Part shown: positions 30,362-39,260 of the stretch, piece after piece | How the letters are laid out: every line of letters starts with the position of its first letter | How positions within the stretch are numbered: position 1 is the stretch's first letter | Assembly: GCF_001591465.1 (NCBI RefSeq) | Contig: NZ_BCUY01000034.1 | Coordinates: forward strand, 1 to 39,437 | Length of the DNA: 39,437 nt | Reading direction: 5' to 3' | Source: Cytobacillus firmus NBRC 15306 | Lineage (GTDB): Bacteria; Bacillota; Bacilli; Bacillales; Cytobacillaceae | The notes under the pieces: generated by a model | The model's database searches: none | The model's input: only the letters and a program-made list of their open reading frames with translations | What the model was told of the DNA's origin: nothing | Program-made: the position numbers and the translations under genes

Positions 30362-31871
30362 TTTGTTTTCTCCAGCTAAAGACAATTTCCTTTAATTTTT
30401 CCCAATCAAGATGCTGCATCATATTTTCTGCCAGTTCGCTGTATTTCCTATCCTTCAGGGATTTTATTCGGACAGGCTCCTTACTTGGAATGCCTTTTTG
30501 TTTGCGCAGGGAATTAAGCCACGCACCCCTCCATTCATCATTATGGAAGATGTGGTGCATATAAGTCCCTACCAGACGGCCATCATTCCCATAAAATCCA
30601 TCTTCTTCGCCATTTTGAAGCAGCAGAAGGCGATTGCCATCAAAATCATTTTCAAGAACTGTTTCACCTAAATGGATTTCATATCCATCCAAGATCTCTT
30701 TTACGGGAAGCTTCGTGCTTGAATGCAGACTTCCCTTCACTTGCACGGTCTTCTTGCGTTTATGAAAAATGGTGTCTGCCGGTATCAAATTTAAGCCTTT
30801 TTCCTTTTCATAAGGAATTCCGGTATCAGAACCTGCCATATCGATTAATCTCCTGCCGAGCATCTGGTATCCTCCACAAATGCCGGCAATTGAACCTCCA
30901 TCGGCAGCATAGCGCACAATCCAGTCCGCCAGACCTTTTTCCTTGAAATAGCGCAAGTCTCGAATCGTGCTCTTTGTGCCGGGAATGATCACCGCATCAG
31001 GTGAGCCAGCCTCCGATAGATGTCTTACCCACCTAATGTACACGTCATCTTCATAGTAAAACGGATCGATGTCACTGAAGTTTGAAATAAATGGCGGCCG
31101 CAGCACTGCAATATCCAGAATACCCTCACCAGCTCTTGGAACAGCAGCCTGAATGGATAAGGAATCCTCTGCATCGATCATATGGTCTTCCAAGTAAGGC
31201 AGAACGCCAAGGACAGGGACGCCCGTCTTTTCTTCGATCCAGCGGATGCCATCCTCAAACAGTGTGATATCTCCGCGGAATTTATTAATGATAATGCCTG
31301 CAACCCGCTGTCTTTCCTGCTTGGTGAAAAGCTCCAGAGTTCCACAAATACTGGCAAAGACACCGCCCCTGTCAATATCGGCAACCAGGATGACTGGCAC
31401 ATCCGCCATTTCGGCGACCTTCATATTCACTAGCTCTTTATCTTTTAAATTAATTTCAACAGGGCTGCCAGCTCCTTCTATGACAAGCAGCTCGTATTGA
31501 GCAGCAAGCAGACTCAGTGCCTCTTTGATGGTTTCAAGCCCTTTTTCATAAAAGGATTCCCGATAGCTTCTTCCCGATAGGGAGTTGACTGCTTTTCCAA
31601 GGAGAATGACCTCAGCACTCTGAGCGGATTGAGGCTTAAGGAGGATGGGATTCATCCAGACAGCAGCTTCCGTTCTTGCCGCTTCAGCCTGAATGCCCTG
31701 TGCCCTGCCAATTTCATTCCCATCCTTTGTCACGTATGAATTATTGGACATATTCTGGGATTTAAAAGGAGCCGTGCGGAAACCTTCATTGGAGAATGCG
31801 CGGCAAAGAGCCGTAGCAATAAGGCTTTTACCTGCGTCGGATGAAGTCCCCTGAATCATGATCCCTTTCAT
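30348..31871 (-). CDS. cobQ: Cobyric acid synthase
   Basis: CobQ/CbiP glutamine amidotransferase, 507 residues. N-terminal P-loop IQGTSSDAGKSLIATALCRA; DIDRGGVFASICGT; C-terminal class I amidotransferase-like domain with nucleophile region AGICGGYQMLGRR and the histidine in VGTYMHHIFHND. It amidates the corrin side chains. In a salvage operon it works on the adenosylcobyric acid level after CbiZ cleavage or with imported precursors. ATG has AGGAG 7 bases upstream; overlaps cobU by 4 bases. Confidence 0.96.
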   Translation of the reverse strand: MKGIMIQGTSSDAGKSLIATALCRAFSNEGFRTAPFKSQNMSNNSYVTKDGNEIGRAQGIQAEAARTEAAVWMNPILLKPQSAQSAEVILLGKAVNSLSGRSYRESFYEKGLETIKEALSLLAAQYELLVIEGAGSPVEINLKDKELVNMKVAEMADVPVILVADIDRGGVFASICGTLELFTKQERQRVAGIIINKFRGDITLFEDGIRWIEEKTGVPVLGVLPYLEDHMIDAEDSLSIQAAVPRAGEGILDIAVLRPPFISNFSDIDPFYYEDDVYIRWVRHLSEAGSPDAVIIPGTKSTIRDLRYFKEKGLADWIVRYAADGGSIAGICGGYQMLGRRLIDMAGSDTGIPYEKEKGLNLIPADTIFHKRKKTVQVKGSLHSSTKLPVKEILDGYEIHLGETVLENDFDGNRLLLLQNGEEDGFYGNDGRLVGTYMHHIFHNDEWRGAWLNSLRKQKGIPSKEPVRIKSLKDRKYSELAENMMQHLDWEKLKEIVFSWRKQNEMA

Positions 31872-32443
31872 GCCGGTTCTCCTTTCATTTGTATGGGGAT
31901 GCCTGCTTCAACAAGATAGGCTTCATCAGCCATATCTACTATATTCCTATGAAGCGTCCCAAGTATTTTTGAATATGTAATCACCAGTTCATTTTTGTAA
32001 ATTGGCTCATTCAAGACCTCGTTGCTGACAACGATCAAGGTCCTGCAATTTTTGCGTATTTCAGTGATGGCCACGAGAATATCAGATGACAGATTTTCCT
32101 GATATTCTCTATTCCTCCAAAGGTCTTCCGCTCTAAAAAGTTCATTATTCAAGAGAGTGGTCAAGCAATCGAATAGAATAATATCCTGATGGTTAAAGTT
32201 TCCCGAGATCTCTTCAAGTGCAAAAGGCTTCTCCCAGGTTGTCCAGTCCAAGCCGCTCTTATCCCGGTCATCCTGGTGCCTCTGAATCCGTGCTTCCATC
32301 TCGGGATCGTATGCTTTTCCTGCAGCAATATAATGAAGCTTCCCTTCCGTTCTCATTGCCAGCATGGCAGCAGTTCTCTCCGCAAAGGAGCTTTTTCCGC
32401 TCCGCACTCCACCGGAGATAAAAATCAGCGATCCTTCCGCCAT
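31868..32443 (-). CDS. cobU: Adenosylcobinamide kinase / guanylyltransferase
   Basis: Bifunctional CobU, 191 residues. P-loop ISGGVRSGKSSFAE, the guanylylated histidine motif ARIQRHQDDRD, and the Walker B-like DIILFDCLTTLLNNEL are all present. It phosphorylates adenosylcobinamide and attaches GMP, making the CobS substrate. The ATG is 10 bases from GGAGG and lies inside the cobD 3' end. A shorter paralogue is encoded at 28618-29043. Confidence 0.95.
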   Translation of the reverse strand: MAEGSLIFISGGVRSGKSSFAERTAAMLAMRTEGKLHYIAAGKAYDPEMEARIQRHQDDRDKSGLDWTTWEKPFALEEISGNFNHQDIILFDCLTTLLNNELFRAEDLWRNREYQENLSSDILVAITEIRKNCRTLIVVSNEVLNEPIYKNELVITYSKILGTLHRNIVDMADEAYLVEAGIPIQMKGEPA

Positions 32444-33501
32444 TGCCGCATCGCCTCCATCAGCACATCGTTGTCTTTCGGCCCTTTAATCGCAAAGCGC
32501 AGCCATTTCCCTTCCAGGCCAGGGAAATTCATTGTATGTCTCGGAATAATTCCTTTCTCAAGCAAAAATCGAAAAAGAGGCAGCTGCACATCAATGCTTG
32601 GATCTCTTAACAAATAGAAATTAACTGAAGAAGGGGAAACCTCAAAATCCAATTGCTGATAAAATTGAACAAGCCTAGCCCTCTCCTGCCGGATCAAATT
32701 CTTTGTCAGCCTGACATGCTCTTTGCTGTCCAGACACCATTCACCTGCTTTTAACGCAAGAGCATTCACGCTCCAGTGCGGTTTCAGCGCAGTTGCTCTT
32801 TCAATTAACCCCTCACTTGCCATCATGTATCCAAGGCGCAGGCCTGGTATCGAAAACATCTTTGTCATGGAGCGCAGCACCACAACATTTGAAGCCTTTC
32901 CCATGAAAGGAACGATAGATTGATAGTCGCAGGCAAAGTCATAAAAAGCTTCATCCATAATAAGGAGGCAGCTATGGATATGACACTTCTTAATCAATTC
33001 CTCTACAATGGCAGATGGGTAATAAATACCTGTCGGGTTATTTGGGTTGCAGAAGAAAACAACATCAGCGGCTTTTAGCTTTTCAGATAGCGCTTCCAAA
33101 TTAAGATCCCAGTCGCCGGGCACCAGCTGATGATAGGAGACAGTACAATGATTAACGCGGCAGGCCTCTTCATATTCCGAAAAAGCCGGCTGAATAATCA
33201 GCACACTTTTCCCGGCTATCATCCGGCCAATCAGTGTGATTAGCTCGGCGCCTCCATTTCCCACCAGAATCTGTGTTTCTTTTATTCCCTCTGTTGCCCC
33301 CAGTTTGCTTTTTAAAAGAGAAGCAAGGGGATCCGGATAATCGCTAATATATTGGAATAGGCTTCCCCACCTGTCTTTTAATTCACGGGGAGGGCCAAGG
33401 GGATTGATATTGGCACTGAAATCAATCCGCTCCTCAGGCATTTGCTTATCCATCGCTTCATATAAATATTGCGGATTAGATCCGTGTGAAGGCCAAATCA
33501 A
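32425..33501 (-). CDS. cobD: L-threonine-O-3-phosphate decarboxylase
   Basis: Class I/II PLP aminotransferase-fold enzyme producing (R)-1-amino-2-propanol O-phosphate, the linker of the nucleotide loop; 358 residues. Features: ERIDFSANINPLGPP, FFCNPNNPTGIYYP, LIMDEAFYDF and the PLP lysine in RSMTKMFSIPGLRLGYMM. The start is TTG with GGAGG 8 bases upstream. Similar to histidinol-phosphate aminotransferase, but the operon context and N-terminal HGSNPQYLYEA favour CobD. Confidence 0.92.
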   Translation of the reverse strand: MIWPSHGSNPQYLYEAMDKQMPEERIDFSANINPLGPPRELKDRWGSLFQYISDYPDPLASLLKSKLGATEGIKETQILVGNGGAELITLIGRMIAGKSVLIIQPAFSEYEEACRVNHCTVSYHQLVPGDWDLNLEALSEKLKAADVVFFCNPNNPTGIYYPSAIVEELIKKCHIHSCLLIMDEAFYDFACDYQSIVPFMGKASNVVVLRSMTKMFSIPGLRLGYMMASEGLIERATALKPHWSVNALALKAGEWCLDSKEHVRLTKNLIRQERARLVQFYQQLDFEVSPSSVNFYLLRDPSIDVQLPLFRFLLEKGIIPRHTMNFPGLEGKWLRFAIKGPKDNDVLMEAMRQWRKDR

Positions 33502-34441
33502 GGAACATCCCTCCTGTCCATAATAAAAGCAAGAATAAGAAAACCGTCTTGTTCATGATCGAAATACTTTTTATAATATGTTCTTTTTCAAGCTGCACCA
33601 GGAGCTTCCCCATCGTGGCACGGTTTGAGATTACACCCTTATAAAAATTGATTCCTCCCAGCTGAACCCCCAGAAGGGCTGCAACAGCCGCTTCGCCCCA
33701 GCCGCTATTCGGGCTCGGATGCTTAGGTGCATCTCTAAAAAGGATTGCCCATGCTTCCTCATATGGAGAATGCTCCGGCTTTTGCGTGAGCATGATGCAA
33801 AGTGATGTCAGCCGGCTCGGGATCCAGTTCGCGATATCATCCACTTTGGCAGAAGCCCATCCAAAATCCATATATCGTTCATTCATGTGGCCAACCATCG
33901 AATCACATGTATTAATAGCCCGGTAGATAAGGGCCAGCGGTGCACCGCCGATCATGGCCCAAAATAATGGAGCAGTAATGCCATCACTGGTGTTTTCAGC
34001 CACTGTCTCCACGGCAGCCCGGACAATGCCTGGTTCATCCAGCAGATCTGTATCCCTGCCGACAATGTAAGAAAGCTTTACTCTTGCTGCTTCCATTTCA
34101 CCTTTTGCCAGAGGCTCATATACCTCCAGCGCTGCCTCTTTTAAACTCTTTTGAGCAATGGCTGTGAATATAAGAATTCCTTCTGCCAAGATGCCTGCGA
34201 TCGGATGAATTTCATAGAAGAGCCGGGTAATGAAAAGGGTGATGCCGCCTGCTGCCAGCAGTACGATCAATAGCATGAGGCTCCCTTTTAATTTTCTAAA
34301 GCGGCCTTTATTCAGAGCTTGTTCAAGTTTATGTATCAGGGCACCCATCCACCTGACCGGATGCGGCCAGTTTGGCGGATCCCCTATCAGCTTATCCAGT
34401 AACCAGGCAAAGGTTAGCGCGAACAGGTGATATAAAATCAT
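33476..34441 (-). CDS. cbiB: Adenosylcobinamide-phosphate synthase CbiB
   Basis: CbiB/CobD-type membrane protein, 321 residues, joining aminopropanol phosphate to adenosylcobyric acid. Recognisable segments are LDKLIGDPPNWPHPVRWMGA, SYIVGRDTDLLDEPGI, ETVAENTSDGITAPLFWAMIGG and HPSPNSGWGEAAVAALLGVQLGG. Several membrane helices flank these. AGGAT precedes the ATG. Its 5' end overlaps the stop of the btuD-cbiZ gene by 4 bases. Confidence 0.95.
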   Translation of the reverse strand: MILYHLFALTFAWLLDKLIGDPPNWPHPVRWMGALIHKLEQALNKGRFRKLKGSLMLLIVLLAAGGITLFITRLFYEIHPIAGILAEGILIFTAIAQKSLKEAALEVYEPLAKGEMEAARVKLSYIVGRDTDLLDEPGIVRAAVETVAENTSDGITAPLFWAMIGGAPLALIYRAINTCDSMVGHMNERYMDFGWASAKVDDIANWIPSRLTSLCIMLTQKPEHSPYEEAWAILFRDAPKHPSPNSGWGEAAVAALLGVQLGGINFYKGVISNRATMGKLLVQLEKEHIIKSISIMNKTVFLFLLLLWTGGMFLDLAFTRI

Positions 34442-35910
34442 CTTTTTATCCTGCTTTGCGATTTTTTTATCGCCTCAACGGTACATTCGTAGACACCCTT
34501 GCCAATCAGTTTGCCAAGCGGTGTAATGGTACCCGCATACTCCAGGTTTTCTCCCTGCTGTGCGGCGGCAATCAAAATACTGTCAGTTGATGTTCCGGTA
34601 GCTATCGTCCCCGTGACGGCATCTATAACCTCCTGATCATATAGTGCTCTGGTCTTGGCCTCGGTTGCGGTCATAATGGATTGGATAAAGGCTTCCTCTG
34701 TCAGATGGCCATTAACAAAAATCCAAGTATTGATTGTACCTGGAGTCAGATGATAAGAATGCTCTTCACTTTTCGAAGCATCAACCGCATTGCCGACACC
34801 AGCTGTCACGACCACAAACACAGAGAATGTATCTTCTTCATAAAATTGACTGCTGTAATCCTCAATATATACAGCGGTCATCATCCCCACAGTTTCCCCG
34901 GGTTCAAAGCCGATTTCCCGGACAAATTCCGCCATCTCTGCCCGATGATCACTGCAGTCGTAATTCTTGCTCACATGCCGGTTAAGAAAAATTCGATTCC
35001 AGCCAGTCCCCGATCCGGTTACACCTGAAGACATGGTTTTAAGCGGAAATGGCGAGCGCAGGACCAGCAAGTCTTCCTTTACCTCCAGGCTGGCTTGATC
35101 AATTCGCTTCTCTAATTGGCTTTCTGCCTGCGAGCGCTCAGGCACCAGCACCATCTGAGGGGCCGCCACTCTTGGATGCGGCAGCTTCTCGATCTTCGTT
35201 CTGTAAACCTCGCGTATCCGCCCTTCTTTTAAAACTTCGTTAGGAACATGGTTAATATTCACTTCGCCATTCTCCAGCAGCAATAGACGGTCACAGTACA
35301 GGCCGGCCAGATTTAAATCATGGAAGATAGAAATAACCGTCAGCCCGCAGTCCTTTGACCATACAGAAAGGAGATCCAGCAGCTCTTTTTGATAGGATAA
35401 ATCAAGATGGTTCGTCGGCTCATCCAGCAATAATATTTCCGGCTCCTGGGCAAGGGCCTGAGCTAAAAACACCCTTTGTCTTTCACCGCCGGATAATTGC
35501 TGAATATCATCATCCTGAAATTGGGAGATGCCCGTCTGCTCCATGACCCGATTGACCGCTTCTTCATCTTTGCCGGACCAGCTCTGGAACCAGCCCTTTT
35601 GATGAGCATACCGGCCAAGGGAAACGGTTTCCTTAACAGTATATGAAAAGGCCTGAGAGGAATGCTGGGGCAGAACAGCAATGATTTTCGCCAGCTCTTT
35701 CGGTGTATATTCTGAAAGGTTCTTACCTTTGATCACAATATCACCTGATGTATGGGGCAAAATGCCGCTCAGCATCTTCAGTAAAGTCGTCTTCCCGCTT
35801 CCATTCGGCCCCAGTATCCCGAAAAGCTCCCCTTTTTCCACTTCAAAGCTGATATTTTTTACAACCGGCGCACCGGCATACCCGCCAGTGACTTGCTGGA
35901 CTCTTAGCAT
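34438..35910 (-). CDS. btuD: BtuD-CbiZ fusion: B12 ABC ATPase plus adenosylcobinamide amidohydrolase
   Basis: A 490-residue two-domain protein. Residues about 1-245 form a FecE/BtuD-type ABC ATPase: Walker A GILGPNGSGKTTLLK, signature QLSGGERQRVFLAQAL, Walker B ILLLDEPTNHLD. Residues about 275-490 form a CbiZ domain (GTGWNRIFLNRHVSKNYDCS, MMTAVYIEDYSSQFYEEDTF, VFVVVTAGVGNAVDAS), which hydrolyses the amide to the nucleotide loop of unsuitable cobamides, leaving cobyric acid for rebuilding. The linker holds QMVLVPERSQAESQLEKR. The fusion joins uptake to remodelling. Confidence 0.93.
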   Translation of the reverse strand: MLRVQQVTGGYAGAPVVKNISFEVEKGELFGILGPNGSGKTTLLKMLSGILPHTSGDIVIKGKNLSEYTPKELAKIIAVLPQHSSQAFSYTVKETVSLGRYAHQKGWFQSWSGKDEEAVNRVMEQTGISQFQDDDIQQLSGGERQRVFLAQALAQEPEILLLDEPTNHLDLSYQKELLDLLSVWSKDCGLTVISIFHDLNLAGLYCDRLLLLENGEVNINHVPNEVLKEGRIREVYRTKIEKLPHPRVAAPQMVLVPERSQAESQLEKRIDQASLEVKEDLLVLRSPFPLKTMSSGVTGSGTGWNRIFLNRHVSKNYDCSDHRAEMAEFVREIGFEPGETVGMMTAVYIEDYSSQFYEEDTFSVFVVVTAGVGNAVDASKSEEHSYHLTPGTINTWIFVNGHLTEEAFIQSIMTATEAKTRALYDQEVIDAVTGTIATGTSTDSILIAAAQQGENLEYAGTITPLGKLIGKGVYECTVEAIKKSQSRIKR

Positions 35911-35958
35911 GATTAATCACTTCTTTCTGAACAGAAAAGTGCAAGCGCCTTTATGCGC

Positions 35959-37011
35959 TTAAAGTTTATTCTTTCTTTTCATTAAAATAACCCCAAAAGC
36001 AGGTGCACCGATTAAAGCTGTAATCACACCGATTGGAAGCTCGGCAGGGGCAATGATCGTCCGTGAAACCAGATCGGCAATAATGAGAAAACCTGAACCC
36101 ATAAGTATCGATAGCGGCAATAGGTGCCTATGATCCGGCCCCCATAACATCCTGGTCAGATGCGGGATCACAAGCCCGACAAATCCTATCGTTCCAGACA
36201 CAGCTACAGCTGCACCCGTTAAGATAGAGCCAGCTACCAGGACCATCATTTTTCTCTTCTGAACGTCCACCCCGATATGCTGGGCCTTTTCTTCTCCGAA
36301 GCTCATAGCATTCAGCTCTTTACTGTTCACTAACAGAAGGATGGCACCTATTATAAAAAATGGAAGGATAATGTTAATATACGCCCAGCCTCTCATGGAT
36401 ACACTGCCAAGAAGCCAGCCAATAATCTGTCTAAGTTCCTCTCCAGTCAGGGCAATCATCAGAGAAATTAGAGCGCCAAGAAAAGAACTGAAGATAATGC
36501 CCGTTAAAATAATCGTTTCCACTTTCATGGATCTTTCAATATTTCTCGCAAATAGCAGAACGGCAAAAATGGTTAAAAAGGAAAATAAGATGCTGAATAA
36601 AGGCAGTGTAAACATTCCTGCAAAGGGAATGGATAAGCCAAAGAACAAGGTTAAAACTGCACCGAGTGAAGCCCCGGAAGAAACTCCAATGGTATATGGA
36701 TCTGCCAGCGGGTTTCTTAATAAACCTTGAAAGGCGGCTCCCGCGATTGCAAGAGACGCCCCTACCAAACCAGCCAGCAAAACGCGCGGCAGGCGTATGT
36801 TCATAATGATATTTGCATGCATAGCATCCGTGTTTCCCAATGAAATAAAAGGAAAAATCTCAGCGCTTATTACTCTGATGATCGTCATGGGATGAATGGA
36901 CACTGTTCCGATTGAAATCCCCATGAGCATGGCACAAAACAGACATGCTGCTGCTGTTACATAAGCAAGTAATTTATTATTTAAATACGTCCGGATATAC
37001 TGCTTTTGCAA
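35959..37011 (-). CDS. btuC: Cobalamin ABC transporter permease BtuC (FecCD family)
   Basis: About 350 residues with roughly ten membrane helices. Family segments are RLPRVLLAGLVGASLAIAGA (with the following FQGLLRNPLADPYTIGVSSG) and GTIGFVGLVIPHLTRMLWGPDHR, the ATPase-coupling region. AAGGAG is 9 bases from the TTG at 37011; an in-frame TTG at 37029 overlaps that ribosome site. It overlaps btuF by 35 bases. A small hairpin (AAGCGC/GCGCTT, about 35943-35960) follows in the 48 bases before btuD. Confidence 0.94.
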   Translation of the reverse strand: MQKQYIRTYLNNKLLAYVTAAACLFCAMLMGISIGTVSIHPMTIIRVISAEIFPFISLGNTDAMHANIIMNIRLPRVLLAGLVGASLAIAGAAFQGLLRNPLADPYTIGVSSGASLGAVLTLFFGLSIPFAGMFTLPLFSILFSFLTIFAVLLFARNIERSMKVETIILTGIIFSSFLGALISLMIALTGEELRQIIGWLLGSVSMRGWAYINIILPFFIIGAILLLVNSKELNAMSFGEEKAQHIGVDVQKRKMMVLVAGSILTGAAVAVSGTIGFVGLVIPHLTRMLWGPDHRHLLPLSILMGSGFLIIADLVSRTIIAPAELPIGVITALIGAPAFGVILMKRKNKL

Positions 37012-37936
37012 GTTCCTCGACTCCTTCAATAATACGAGGGCCAGAGCGGGTTACCATATCGGAATCAACATCGTTAACCTGCTTATTTTTCACTGCGGTA
37101 ATATCCTGCCAGCCATCCCGGCTTAAGACATTGCCGACAGCATCTTCAGTGTAATAGCCATGTGTTGTGATGATAACATCCGGATTCCGTTCGATAATCG
37201 CTTCCGGATCCATCTTCGGCCATCCTTCTTCCGTGATGATATTTTCTGCGCTGATGGCACTTAGCATTTCGTCCATAAATGTCTCAGTGCCTGCTGCATA
37301 GATTTCCGGAGCAGGCGAAACTTCAACCATTACCGATTTGCGGTCCTCTTCTTTTATCCCCTTAGCTTTTGTTTTGATTTCCTCAAGCTGGCTCTTCATG
37401 TCTGAAACGAGCTGTTCTGCTTTTTCTTTCGCTCCCGCTGCAGTCCCAACCATTTCAATGGATTCAAATACCTGATCAAAGCTCTTCGCGTCATTGACAA
37501 CAAGTACGGTCACTCCCGCATCTTTTAATTGCTGAAGACCTGCTTCCGAACTTTGTGCACTTGAAGCGTGGGCAAGGACAAGGTCGGGATTTAAAGAGAT
37601 CACCTTTTCTACATTAAATTCCAAGCCGCCAATCTTTTCCTTTTCTGCGGCTTCTTGCGGATAGTTATCAAAATCGGAAACCCCGACGACTTCTTCTCCA
37701 AGCCCCAATTCGAATGCTATTTCGGTGTTGCTTGGAATCACGGAAACGATTCTTTCAGGCTTGGTTTCAATGACCACTTCATTATCCAGCGCGTCTTTTA
37801 TCGTTACAGGAAAAGCAGCATTCTGCCCTTCCTCAACCTTTTTCTCTTCTTTTGGCTGTTCAGCACTCTCGCCGCAGCCTGCAAGCACTCCTGCAGCAAG
37901 CAGCATAGTTAATAAAAATGCATAAAACTTCTTCAT
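36977..37936 (-). CDS. btuF: Cobalamin-binding lipoprotein BtuF
   Basis: Substrate-binding lipoprotein of the B12 importer, 319 residues. The signal peptide ends in lipobox LAGC with Cys21. The two lobes are typical of the BtuF/FhuD class: PERIVSVIPSNTEIAFELGL, VVGVSDFDNYPQEAAEKEKI, then ISLNPDLVLAHASS and a long central helix. The ATG at 37936 is 10 bases from GGAGG. First gene after the cobalamin riboswitch; the frame extends upstream through a hairpin element but without signal-peptide sense. Confidence 0.95.
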   Translation of the reverse strand: MKKFYAFLLTMLLAAGVLAGCGESAEQPKEEKKVEEGQNAAFPVTIKDALDNEVVIETKPERIVSVIPSNTEIAFELGLGEEVVGVSDFDNYPQEAAEKEKIGGLEFNVEKVISLNPDLVLAHASSAQSSEAGLQQLKDAGVTVLVVNDAKSFDQVFESIEMVGTAAGAKEKAEQLVSDMKSQLEEIKTKAKGIKEEDRKSVMVEVSPAPEIYAAGTETFMDEMLSAISAENIITEEGWPKMDPEAIIERNPDVIITTHGYYTEDAVGNVLSRDGWQDITAVKNKQVNDVDSDMVTRSGPRIIEGVEELAKAVYPDVFK

Positions 37937-37971
37937 ACTCAGCAATCCTCCATTACTTTCGACAAAATTCG

Positions 37972-37990
37972 GGTGGTGCCTGTCACCACC
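37972..37990. repeat. GGTGGTG/CACCACC hairpin before btuF
   Basis: GGTGGTG (37972-37978) pairs perfectly with CACCACC (37984-37990) around CCTGT. It lies between the riboswitch terminator and the btuF ribosome site and is not followed by a T tract. I recall GACAGGCACC-type hairpins as common in Bacillus intergenic DNA, but could not count copies here. Confidence 0.5.
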
Positions 37991-37994
37991 GTTT

Positions 37995-38033
37995 AAAATA
38001 AAAAAACATCCCCTCGAACGGCAAGGAGATGTT
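37995..38033 (-). terminator. Riboswitch-controlled terminator
   Basis: Minus strand AACATCTCCTT / AGGGGATGTT stem (38005-38033, one mismatch) followed by a T run (TTTTTATTTT). It lies between the aptamer and btuF and is the probable expression platform, ending transcription when B12 is bound. Confidence 0.82.
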
Positions 38034-38104
38034 GGTATGGTCATTTACAAAAAATGCAGAATAGATGGCCGGACCAAACACCTCCCTATCCTCGTAGGTT
38101 TATG

Positions 38105-38270
38105 GGTGCTTAAGAATCAGGCAGGTCTCCTGGCTCATGGTCCATGCGTTCTGCTCCTTCCCATACTTGTGTGTACAGTGGATTTGCAGACAGCTACCAT
38201 TTACAGTGGCGGGACCGCGCTGGAATTTCACCAGCTTCCCTATTAAGTCTTCAAAGAGCTTGCTTTAAAG
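38105..38270 (-). promoter_or_regulatory. Cobalamin riboswitch
   Basis: The minus strand carries the B12 box as GAGCCAGGAGACCTGCCTG (38118-38136), preceded by the conserved core GCGCGGTCCCGCCACTGT (about 38202-38219) and the GGTGAAATTCCAGC arm (about 38220-38236). Boundaries are approximate. A -10 element TATAAT sits upstream at 38323-38328 without a clear -35. With the terminator at 37995-38033 this predicts repression of the entire btuF-to-cblS operon by adenosylcobalamin. Confidence 0.95.
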
Positions 38271-38387
38271 CCCTTTTGAAAAGACACCAGTTCTATTGCG
38301 GATATAAAATTTTCTATTTCCGATTATACACCATCCCGCAGAAAAAGTAATAGAAAATTGCTGAATGTTGTAAAAAAGTTCAGAATT

Positions 38388-39164
38388 CTAACGCGAGTAT
38401 ATTTTCCATTCCCTTGTCTTCTTATCGAACACAATCTTCGCCTCACATGGCTCTTTCACTATGGCTTCATACTCATCATACATATCATCCATATTCGCAA
38501 AATCGCCAATAATCCAAATTGGAATCTCGATCCTGACCCGATTCTGTTCAATATCCTTAATGGAAAGGACCGCTCCTTCTTTCATAAGGGGCTTTAATGA
38601 AAGCAGGACATCTCTGGTGATTGGAGGGTACGTCTTTTTCTTTTTAATGCCAAGGAGCGTTTTTTCTACCTTCATCTGTCCCATTTTCCCGGGGATCACT
38701 TCCCCAAGCATCCGGTAAAAATCGTTCAGATCACGGTAATATGTGCGGTTAAACCAGCCATCATCATGGGCAAGGTATACATACCGGTTGCTCAGATAAT
38801 TGTAAAAAGGCAGCTTAAGATGCTCTTTAATATGGCCGAGATAAAGGAGCTCCGCAATTGTCTGGCCGGGAAGCTCATTCACCGCTTCCTCTTCCTCGAA
38901 GTCAATCCAGCAAAAATCGCCATAGCCATATACATCATCCTCAACCAGCCTGCCCAGCTTGTCCCTTGACACATAATCGAACATCGTATGGCTATTAAAG
39001 TCCCCATGTTCATAACGGTGCTTTAACAGCAGCAAATTATTAATAGAATCTGAAAGCGTCTGGGCAAACTCTGCAAACTCAATTCCATAAGTCATCACAT
39101 ATTGATCCTGTTCATTAAGATGGATGTAGATGAGATCACGAATAGTTTGATTCCTTCTTTTCAA
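38388..39164 (-). CDS. Unidentified 258-residue protein
   Basis: I do not recognise the family. The protein is soluble-looking, acidic in the middle (IDFEEEEAVNEL) and rich in Tyr, Asp and Phe, with segments such as FDYVSRDKLGRLVEDDVYGYG, and LAHDDGWFNRTYYRDLNDFY; it has no signal peptide or membrane helix. The chosen TTG (39162-39164) has GGAGG 8 bases upstream; the frame is open to 39335 but the upstream part is hydrophobic, lacks a ribosome site and looks non-coding. It is a single gene upstream of, and separate from, the B12 riboswitch. Confidence 0.7.
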   Translation of the reverse strand: MKRRNQTIRDLIYIHLNEQDQYVMTYGIEFAEFAQTLSDSINNLLLLKHRYEHGDFNSHTMFDYVSRDKLGRLVEDDVYGYGDFCWIDFEEEEAVNELPGQTIAELLYLGHIKEHLKLPFYNYLSNRYVYLAHDDGWFNRTYYRDLNDFYRMLGEVIPGKMGQMKVEKTLLGIKKKKTYPPITRDVLLSLKPLMKEGAVLSIKDIEQNRVRIEIPIWIIGDFANMDDMYDEYEAIVKEPCEAKIVFDKKTREWKIYSR

Positions 39165-39251
39165 TGACGAAACCTCCGAACCGTAGCCAAATTGATAAAA
39201 AGACAGCTTCTTATGAAACTGCCTGCCAAACTTCCAGTATTTTATCCTCTT

Positions 39252-39260
39252 ATTGTAGCA
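39252..39260 (-). promoter_or_regulatory. Extended -10 promoter of the unidentified gene
   Basis: Minus strand TGCTACAAT, an extended -10, about 88 bases upstream of the TTG start at 39164. No good -35 hexamer is seen. The remaining sequence to the window end (39261-39437) shows no clear gene. Confidence 0.4.
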
